From: Flavobacteriaceae bacterium
GTDB lineage: Bacteria; Bacteroidota; Bacteroidia; Flavobacteriales; Flavobacteriaceae
Direction of reading: 5' to 3'
Length of the DNA stretch: 8,851 bases
NCBI GenBank assembly: GCA_019752245.1
Contig: JAIEMH010000312.1
Coordinates: 1 to 8,851 of the forward strand
Both the position numbers and the translations under genes were made by a program. The notes below the pieces were generated by a model. The model saw only the letters and a list, made by a program, of their open reading frames with translations, was not told where the DNA came from and made no database searches. Within the stretch, counting starts at the first letter, position 1. Each line of letters starts with the position of its first letter. Of this stretch, positions 1 to 4,917 are shown in pieces.

Positions 1-395
1 CTAATAGAATAACCTGTTCCTGTTGCATAAGTCACAACCGAACTGTAATTGGCCAATCCCGTGCCGCTGGCGTTTAAAGTTGCCATTGCGGTTTCTGTTG
101 TATTGCTTATAATTTGAAGCGTAATTACTCCAGTAACACTTCCTGCATTTATAGCATCGAAAGCTAATTTTAAAGTGGCATAATTACCTCCTAAACCTAC
201 TGTTGCATTTGATAGCAAGACTGCAGTTTTAGACAATTTAACTGTTTTCAAATTGTTAGGTTCTCGCATCCCATTTGCAGAAATCGTAGCGATTAAGAAA
301 AGAAATAAGATAGTATAGGAAGAAACAAATATTTTAGCTCGCAATTGGGCGCTAATTGACCGTCCTTTGGTCAAAAGATGTAATAGTATTTTCAT
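1..395 (-). CDS. Secreted repeat-type protein, N-terminal part only (probable type IX secretion substrate)
   Basis: The frame opens at ATG 395-393 and stays open for 131 codons to the window edge, so the C-terminus is missing. It begins MKILLHLLTKGRS and has an unusually long basic n-region. A hydrophobic segment follows at about residues 22-41 (IFVSSYTILFLFLIATISAN), fitting a Sec signal peptide. The mature part is rich in Thr, Ser, Gly, Ala and Asn and contains GGNYATLKLAFDAINAG and a stretch like TLQIISNTTETA. I recognise this as the opening of the very large extracellular proteins of Flavobacteriaceae, which usually end in a type IX sorting domain. That assignment is family knowledge; the sorting domain lies outside the window. 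No Shine-Dalgarno sequence is visible, as is usual in this phylum. Ligand and role are unknown; adhesion or surface display is the common guess. Confidence is high for a secreted protein and moderate for the T9SS label. Confidence 0.72.
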   Translation of the reverse strand, partial: MKILLHLLTKGRSISAQLRAKIFVSSYTILFLFLIATISANGMREPNNLKTVKLSKTAVLLSNATVGLGGNYATLKLAFDAINAGSVTGVITLQIISNTTETAMATLNASGTGLANYSSVVTYATGTGYSI

Positions 396-462
396 AATAG
401 ATGTGGGAGTATTAAACGCGATGCAGGCTTTGTCTTTTAGATACTTTATCTTACAAAAAAAT

Positions 463-480
463 ACAAAATGCGCCTTTTGT
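463..480. promoter_or_regulatory. 18-bp near-perfect palindrome at the predicted transcript start
   Basis: ACAAAATGCGCCTTTTGT is self-complementary in 16 of 18 positions (eight of nine pairs), centred on GCGC. It begins almost exactly where transcription from the TACATTTG element would start. It could be a dimeric-repressor operator overlapping +1. In RNA it would instead form a six-pair hairpin (ACAAAA/UUUUGU) at the 5' end of the mRNA. A dyad of this quality is expected about once by chance in a window this size, so only its position makes it notable. Confidence 0.3.
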
Positions 481-484
481 CCTG

Positions 485-512
485 CAAATGTACTATTAAT
501 CGATAGTTTGAA
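485..512 (-). promoter_or_regulatory. Candidate promoter for the secreted protein gene
   Basis: On the minus strand, TACATTTG at 492-485 matches the Bacteroidota -7 element TAnnTTTG exactly. The upstream element is poor: TTC, not TTG, at 512-510, with a 17-base spacer. Transcription would start near 478-480 and give an untranslated leader of about 85 bases before ATG 395. The weak -33 suggests either modest strength or dependence on an activator. Confidence 0.45.
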
Positions 513-639
513 TCATATAACTATCACTATCATGTAATTATTATTTTCACAATATATTAGTTGTTTGGTTTTTAGTGCTATATGTTTAAAAATGATTTTT
601 ATTGTTGTACTATTTAAGCTGTTAAAAATAAACAAACTG

Positions 640-837
640 CTAGAAGTTATCTGGCTGCTTTAAAACTATAGGATAAACATTTGAAAGTCCTACAAATTTA
701 GTACCTTTTAATGCTTTTTTAAAAGAATGCTTTAACCAAGTATGGTTGGAATTTTTCATGTTGTTGCAGAACTCCTTTACCGTTAAGTCTTGAACTTTTA
801 TTTTATGATTGAAAACGAAGGAAAAATATAAAAGCAA
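640..837 (-). CDS. Doubtful small ORF of 65 codons, unrecognised
   Basis: This frame lies on the same strand as the response regulator gene, 10 bases after its stop. It has no ATG at its left end; the longest version starts at a TTG (837). An internal ATG at residue 27 would give a 39-residue basic peptide (MKNSNHTWLKHSFKKALKG...), preceded by AAAGGAG about 12 bases upstream. The peptide is Lys-rich, has no signal peptide or motif I know, and ends KQPDNF. It could be a real small protein read from the kinase/regulator transcript, the relic of a lost gene, or chance. Against it: no recognised family, a non-ATG start, and a possible terminator just upstream. I lean towards a relic or chance. 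Confidence 0.18.
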   Translation of the reverse strand: MLLYFSFVFNHKIKVQDLTVKEFCNNMKNSNHTWLKHSFKKALKGTKFVGLSNVYPIVLKQPDNF

Positions 838-848
838 ACTGTTTTCGC
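822..848 (-). terminator. Weak candidate intrinsic terminator after the TPR-kinase operon
   Basis: On the minus strand the last base of the response-regulator stop codon begins GCGAA-AACAG-TTTGC. This is a five-pair stem (one G-U pair) with a five-base loop, followed at once by TTTTATATTTTT. The U-rich tail is convincing but the stem is short, so termination would be leaky at best. Confidence 0.3.
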
Positions 849-1516
849 TAAGCTATTCCTAAATCTTTAGCAATAGAGATTAGGTGTACTGTATTATTGG
901 CTTTGAAGTAGTCTTTTAGTTTTCCAATTCTTTTTTCAATAGTACTTTTGCTGTTAGGAGTTATCCCTAATTCTTTGAATTTAATATCCATTTTTTCTTG
1001 AGGAACGCCTAAGGAAAGTTGTTTTATAAGTTCAATGTCGTAGTCATCAATCTCGTTGATGGTTTTGTCTTGTAGTATGTAATCTACTTCAGGAGAAATA
1101 TATTTGTTATCGTTTAAGAAAAGAGTGTTGATTGCTGTTTTGAGTTGTTTAATACTTCGTCGACCTTTAATTACAAATCCGTCTATGTTTTGATTTTCAA
1201 ATAGTGATTTAATATGAAAGGTTTTATCTTCGACCGAATGAACTATTATTTTTAAATCGGGTTGTACCTCACGAACCCATTTAATTAAATCATCACCACC
1301 GACTAATTCTACTTTTCTGTGATCGGCTCTAAAAGATAAATCACTTATTAGTAAATCAAAAGGTTGGTTGTCTAGATTTGCTTTTTTTATTTTTAGTTGT
1401 GCATCGTCGCAGTATTTGGCATGGTGAATTTGGGTAACGCCTAGTTCGCTCAATACTTGCATTACGGCTAAATTAATGCTGTCAAAATCTTCGGCTATTA
1501 TTACTTTCTTAAACAT
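848..1516 (-). CDS. Response regulator, REC domain plus LuxR-like helix-turn-helix
   Basis: This 222-residue protein is the DNA-binding partner of the kinase encoded immediately upstream. The receiver domain covers about residues 3-130: acidic pocket E9/D10 (IIAEDFD), phospho-acceptor D59 (LLISDLSF), switch residue S94 (IIVHSVED) and conserved lysine K117 (GFVIKGRRS). The D59-S94 loop is somewhat long and carries a Gly-Gly-Asp-Asp segment, which I associate with a Bacteroidota subfamily. A C-terminal helix-turn-helix at about 157-222 (DIELIKQLSLGVPQ...STIEKRIGKLKDYF...HLISIAKDLGIA) resembles the NarL/LuxR output domain but has extra residues before the recognition helix. It starts at ATG 1516, 11 bases after the kinase stop, so the two genes form one operon. 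Targets are not evident. No gene in the window shows an obvious site for it, and autoregulation from the 3178-3368 region is possible. Confidence 0.88.
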   Translation of the reverse strand: MFKKVIIAEDFDSINLAVMQVLSELGVTQIHHAKYCDDAQLKIKKANLDNQPFDLLISDLSFRADHRKVELVGGDDLIKWVREVQPDLKIIVHSVEDKTFHIKSLFENQNIDGFVIKGRRSIKQLKTAINTLFLNDNKYISPEVDYILQDKTINEIDDYDIELIKQLSLGVPQEKMDIKFKELGITPNSKSTIEKRIGKLKDYFKANNTVHLISIAKDLGIA

Positions 1517-1527
1517 AATGCTGCTTG

Positions 1528-3177
1528 TTATTTGGGAATTTTTATTTTTGCTTTGAATCCTTTATTGGTTTCAGTATCAAAAGTAATGGTTCCTTTTATG
1601 GATAAAATACGGTTTTCCGCATTTTGGAGACCTTTTTTAAAATTTAACATTTCAGGACATCCAATTCCGTTGTCAGAATAGTTGATTTCGATACTGTTTT
1701 TTCTGCTCTCGAATGCTATTACAACCAAGCTGCACTGGCTGTGTTTCTTCATGTTTACCATTAATTCTTGCAGTGTTCTGTAGATCACAATTTTCGCTTC
1801 TTTGGGAAGTTTTAACCAATCTGTAGCGGATGAATTATTTTTTAAAATAACATTAATTTTATTGCTATTGAAAGTTGAAAGCATTGCCTTAAGCACGGCT
1901 TCAAAAGTGTCACTAGTATCTATTTGACTGTTTTCTTTAGAAATGTTTCTGGCTTGGGTATAAATTTTGTCTAAGTTTTCTATTAGGAATTCTTTGTTTG
2001 ATGGGTTTTGCAAATCTTGAGTGTCGGCATACGTCATGGCATTAAAAACGTCATTTGCGAGTTCATCATGTAGTTTTTTAGCAATTCTAGTTTCGGTATC
2101 GTAAGTTGCTTTTTGAAGTTTTCTTTTGTTGCGAATTCTAACTGCAAAGAAAATTACTATTGATAGTGTTGTTACAAAAAGGAAAAGAGATAAATAGAGT
2201 TGTTTTTGACTTTTTTGCTTTTCGCTTTCTTTTTGAGCTATAGTTGTATCAAACTTTATTTTGGCAAATTGTATTTTAGAATTTTGACGAATTCTACTAA
2301 TGCTATCGGATATACTCATTTGCTGTAATGCAAGAGATTTGACCTTATTATCTTTGGAGGAAGCAATAAGAAATTTGATAGCTTCTATTCTGTCGTCTGG
2401 GCTATTAGTTGCGGTAGCGGCATTGTAAGCTTTTTGTGCAAAATCGTTAGACAGTTTGAGATTTAAATTCTGATAGTATTCTGAAAAATGCATGTAAGAT
2501 GCAACTAACTCTGAATTATTATTTATGCTGTCTCTTATCTTTAGCGCTTTTGATAGAAAACCGATTGCTTTGGGATTGTTTAATTTGAAATAGGCAAAAC
2601 CAAGGTTGTCAAGAACTTTAGCATAATTTGGTTTGTCGACAATAAGTGAATCGTTATAAATTATTTTGTTAAATACTTCTTTTGCTTCTTGGTACTTTTT
2701 GGATTCCAGCAATGCATATCCAATATTGTTTTTAAGCACACACTTTTCTATCTCTTTTCTTGTTCTAGCTAAGCCTAAATTGTAATATTTATTGGCGTTT
2801 TCAAAGTCAAATTGTTCTTGATAGGAAAGCCCTAAAAGAGTGTATATGCTTACTATATTTTCATAATCGGGACAAATTCTTAAGGCTTCGGTTGCTGTTG
2901 CTTCGCTGCCTGAAAAATCACATGTTAATTGCTGGATTTGAGCCATAAAATAAAGCGCATATACTTTTCGGGCTTTTTCATCTTCACTACACGATAGTTT
3001 GGCTTGATTGTAATAGTAAAATGCTTTGTCGAAATTTTGGTTTGCTTTTAACGAGTCTGCTTTAGCTAAAAAATAAGAATATTTTTTATTTTTTTCTTGC
3101 ACTTTTTTTGCACAAGCATTAAATAAGCAAATAGCAATAACAATAAAAATTGGGAAATGTATCTTTTTAAATATCAT
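1528..3177 (-). CDS. TPR-containing sensor histidine kinase (HisKA_3 type)
   Basis: This 549-residue membrane sensor probably phosphorylates the regulator encoded 11 bases downstream. Residues 7-22 form a signal peptide with a loose lipobox ending LFNAC (C22), so it is either a lipoprotein or has a simple membrane anchor. About six TPR-like helix pairs fill residues 35-255 (for example NFDKAFYYYNQAKLSC and KYQEAKEVFNKIIY). A charged, probably coiled-coil linker spans about 285-326. One transmembrane helix follows at about 327-346 (LYLSLFLFVTTLSIVIFFAV), ending in RIRNKRK, which puts the TPRs in the periplasm and the kinase in the cytoplasm. The phospho-acceptor is H370 in ETRIAKKLHDEL, the HisKA_3 form. 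The ATP-binding domain (about 455-549) has N475 in the N box (ELMVN), DNGIG at 502-506, and GLQNAENRI. All key residues are present, so it should be active. The ligand of the TPR sensor is unknown. Confidence 0.9.
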   Translation of the reverse strand: MIFKKIHFPIFIVIAICLFNACAKKVQEKNKKYSYFLAKADSLKANQNFDKAFYYYNQAKLSCSEDEKARKVYALYFMAQIQQLTCDFSGSEATATEALRICPDYENIVSIYTLLGLSYQEQFDFENANKYYNLGLARTRKEIEKCVLKNNIGYALLESKKYQEAKEVFNKIIYNDSLIVDKPNYAKVLDNLGFAYFKLNNPKAIGFLSKALKIRDSINNNSELVASYMHFSEYYQNLNLKLSNDFAQKAYNAATATNSPDDRIEAIKFLIASSKDNKVKSLALQQMSISDSISRIRQNSKIQFAKIKFDTTIAQKESEKQKSQKQLYLSLFLFVTTLSIVIFFAVRIRNKRKLQKATYDTETRIAKKLHDELANDVFNAMTYADTQDLQNPSNKEFLIENLDKIYTQARNISKENSQIDTSDTFEAVLKAMLSTFNSNKINVILKNNSSATDWLKLPKEAKIVIYRTLQELMVNMKKHSQCSLVVIAFESRKNSIEINYSDNGIGCPEMLNFKKGLQNAENRILSIKGTITFDTETNKGFKAKIKIPK

Positions 3178-3208
3178 TGTCCGAAAATATTGATTTTAAT
3201 TAGAATAG

Positions 3209-3238
3209 AAAAATTAATCTATGACAATTATAGAGCAA
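3209..3238 (-). promoter_or_regulatory. Candidate promoter for the TPR kinase/response regulator operon
   Basis: On the minus strand, TTG at 3238-3236 is followed after 19 bases by TAATTTTT at 3216-3209, seven of eight positions of TAnnTTTG (last base differs). The start site would fall near 3202, leaving a leader of about 25 bases before ATG 3177. It is imperfect but is the best arrangement in the divergent region on this strand. Confidence 0.35.
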
Positions 3239-3317
3239 CAAATATTAAGGTATATTTTTGGCTTGTCAGCCATCACTTTTGTTTTTTATACGAGAATACG
3301 TTTGCACTATTTATCAC

Positions 3318-3345
3318 TTGTAATAAAAAAATAAACCTAAATTTG
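3318..3345 (+). promoter_or_regulatory. Promoter of the LytS/LytTR pair
   Basis: TTG at 3318-3320, a 17-base spacer, then TAAATTTG at 3338-3345 matches the flavobacterial consensus exactly. The start site would be near 3350-3352. This supports the ATG at 3369 as the start codon, because an upstream in-frame TTG at 3357 would leave almost no leader. Confidence 0.6.
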
Positions 3346-3368
3346 CATATCAACAGTTGGTCACTATT

Positions 3369-4109
3369 ATGATTTACATACTTTCTTTTATTATAGTCTT
3401 GTTGTTATTGCTTTCCGGTTTGTTGGCGTGGTATTTATATCGTGCAAAAGAGACAAAGAAAGGACTTGATGCGAAGTTTAATGCTTTAGAAATGAAAGTA
3501 GATGGATTGCAACTGGATACGTTGGAGTCTAGACTTAATCCTCATCTTTTTAAAAACATACTGAATTCGATTCAATCGCATGCTTATCAAACCTATTTTG
3601 CTCTAGATAAATTGGCGAATGTTTTAGATTACATCTTGTATGACAGTCAACAAAAATTAGTTACACCAAAACAAGAAATTGAATTTGCCTTGAATCTTAT
3701 TGAAATTAATAAAATAAAGATAAGTCCACTCTTTGAGTTGAAAGTCAAAACGAAAATTAATGAAAGCGAAAAACTTTATGAGCAACAATTGTTGGCTCCA
3801 TTAATTTCTATTGATTTAATAGAAAATGCCTTTAAACATGCCGATTTACAAAGTCCAGATGCTTTTATTTCTATACTGTTTGAATTTAATGATAATAATT
3901 TTTCACTGACAGTATCTAATAAAATTTCAGATAAAAAAGCAATGAAAAAAGGGCGAAGTGGTCTTGGTGTCACTACTTTGGAGCAGCGACTTAAAATTAT
4001 TTATAAAAATCAATATCAGCTTGATAAATTTGTTGATAACTCTATTTATACTGCCCATTTAAAAATTAATCTACTTGAATACAAAACTAAAATGCATCTT
4101 ATTGGATGA
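3369..4109 (+). CDS. LytS-family sensor histidine kinase with a single transmembrane helix
   Basis: This is a 246-residue kinase from ATG 3369; an in-frame TTG at 3357 would add only four residues. One transmembrane helix occupies about 2-24 (IYILSFIIVLLLLLSGLLAWYL), with no periplasmic domain, then a short coiled-coil linker (about 27-54). The His_kinase domain has phospho-acceptor H59 in LESRLNPHLFKNILNSIQ, the LytS/YehU signature. The ATP-binding region shows the N box LIENAFKH (N153) and a glycine-rich lid GRSGLGVTTLEQRLKIIY (195-212). The Asn usual after the lid glycines is replaced by Val-Thr. It is much shorter than the multi-TM LytS kinases, so it either senses through the membrane helix or takes its signal from a partner. 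Its last 35 bases overlap the LytTR gene, which points to translational coupling and strict pairing. Family call firm; signal unknown. Confidence 0.9.
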   Translation: MIYILSFIIVLLLLLSGLLAWYLYRAKETKKGLDAKFNALEMKVDGLQLDTLESRLNPHLFKNILNSIQSHAYQTYFALDKLANVLDYILYDSQQKLVTPKQEIEFALNLIEINKIKISPLFELKVKTKINESEKLYEQQLLAPLISIDLIENAFKHADLQSPDAFISILFEFNDNNFSLTVSNKISDKKAMKKGRSGLGVTTLEQRLKIIYKNQYQLDKFVDNSIYTAHLKINLLEYKTKMHLIG

Positions 4110-4794
4110 TGAATTGCCTGGATTAACTTACTTAAAAATGTTATGCGAACAGCTGCCTGAATTAGAGATTGTAAAGGTATTCAATAGTCCCGAAAAATTG
4201 CTTCAAGAACTTGCTGCTCTTGATTTTGATTTGTGTATTACCGATATTGAAATGCCAGGAATTGATGGATTAACACTTGGAGGTATGTTGCAAAACAAGT
4301 TAGTAATATTTACAACTGCCTATAAGCATTATGCTGCCGATGCCTTCGATGTTGATGCAGTTGATTATTTAATAAAACCTGTTACTAAAGAGCGATTGCA
4401 AAAAGCCATTTCTAAAGCAGTTGTTCAATATAAAAAAACCGAAACCTCTAAAAACTTTATCCAAGTAACTACCGATAAAGGAAAAGCAATTTTATACTTT
4501 AATCAAATTGTTTACATAAAATCTGCTGATAACGATAGCAGAGATAAAGAAGTAATTACTGAAAATGGAAGTTTATTAGTTTTAAAAAACATAAATTTTG
4601 AATCACTTTTAAAACAATTGCCAAAGGATAATTTTTGTAGAATTAACAAAAAAGAAATTCTGGCACTCGAAGCGGTTCAGTTTTTTAATCATAGTGAAAT
4701 TGTTCTCAAAAATAAGCTTAAAGATGGCAAATTTATTAGTTTGGTTTTAAGTGATACCTACCGTTCTAACTTCTTGAGACTTCTAAAAGCATAA
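4075..4794 (+). CDS. LytTR-family response regulator
   Basis: This 239-residue DNA-binding regulator is the partner of the LytS-type kinase. The receiver domain (about 6-120) has the acidic pair D11/D12 (CILLDDELPG), phospho-acceptor D57 (LCITDIEMPGIDG), T81 (IFTTAYKHYA) and K101 in DYLIKP. A LytTR DNA-binding domain covers about 133-238, with VYIKSADND, NFCRINKKEIL and a final LSDTYRSNFLRLL, all typical. The start is unusual. The frame is open only from 4063 and contains no ATG before mid-receiver, so the TTG at 4075 (giving MNTKLKCILLDDE, the normal family length) is the best start. It lies 35 bases inside the kinase gene. LytTR proteins bind pairs of 9-bp direct repeats, and a candidate pair lies 27-56 bases after this gene's stop. 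Confidence 0.9.
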   Translation: MNTKLKCILLDDELPGLTYLKMLCEQLPELEIVKVFNSPEKLLQELAALDFDLCITDIEMPGIDGLTLGGMLQNKLVIFTTAYKHYAADAFDVDAVDYLIKPVTKERLQKAISKAVVQYKKTETSKNFIQVTTDKGKAILYFNQIVYIKSADNDSRDKEVITENGSLLVLKNINFESLLKQLPKDNFCRINKKEILALEAVQFFNHSEIVLKNKLKDGKFISLVLSDTYRSNFLRLLKA

Positions 4795-4820
4795 CTTGTT
4801 ACAAAGTTTTTCCAACTCAT

Positions 4821-4850
4821 TACATTGTACTAAAATTAGTTTACGTTTCT
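4821..4850 (+). promoter_or_regulatory. Candidate LytTR direct-repeat binding site upstream of the antiporter
   Basis: TACATTGTA (4821-4829) and TACGTTTCT (4842-4850), each preceded by T, start 21 bp apart with a 12-bp spacer. That is the geometry known for LytTR boxes. Against the published half-site pattern (T/A, A/C, C/A, GTT, N, A/G, T/G) the right copy matches 8 of 9 and the left 6 of 9. The pair sits just upstream of the weak promoter-like element at 4875 and directly after the gene for a LytTR regulator. This is an inference from spacing and position; the left half is poor. Confidence 0.35.
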
Positions 4851-4874
4851 TTTTATTTCTCGTAAATGACTTCT

Positions 4875-4882
4875 CATATTTG
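4875..4882 (+). promoter_or_regulatory. Weak -7-like element before the antiporter gene
   Basis: CATATTTG matches TAnnTTTG in seven of eight positions, and no TTG lies at the -33 distance. Transcription would start near 4888, 30 bases before ATG 4918, placing the LytTR-like repeats at about -68 to -38. A promoter without a -33 element and with an activator site just upstream would suit activator-dependent expression. Read-through from the LytTR gene is the alternative. Confidence 0.28.
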
Positions 4883-4917
4883 CTAAATATAAACGATTTA
4901 ATTTAAAGTAAAGCAAC

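Larger units (their letters stand above)
396..847. other. Largely non-coding interval between the secreted protein gene and the response regulator gene
   Basis: Positions 396-492 are the leader and promoter of the secreted protein gene. Positions 492-531 contain several ACTAT(C)/GATAGT copies in both orientations. Positions 532-639 are very AT-rich, with no recognisable gene, RNA or repeat. Positions 640-837 contain one short minus-strand frame of doubtful status. No strong terminator is seen ahead of the secreted protein gene. Confidence 0.5.

Noticed and set aside
3297..3304. TACGTTTG as a second promoter of the LytS operon
   Set aside because: It matches TAnnTTTG, but the nearest upstream TTTG leaves a 15-base spacer, too short, and the element at 3338-3345 fits far better. 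A regulator half-site is a more plausible reading.
3157..3372. Plus-strand frame of 71 codons across the divergent promoter region
   Set aside because: It covers the kinase start, two promoter-like elements and the LytS start region, and its product has no recognisable features. It is a chance frame in AT-rich DNA.
3776..3973. Minus-strand frame inside the LytS-type kinase gene
   Set aside because: It is antisense to the conserved N box and lid of a clear kinase gene and has no family features.
4840..4866. TTTACG / CGTAAA inverted repeat with a 15-base loop as a terminator of the LytTR gene
   Set aside because: The arms are only six pairs, the loop is long and no T-run follows. It overlaps the direct-repeat site discussed above.
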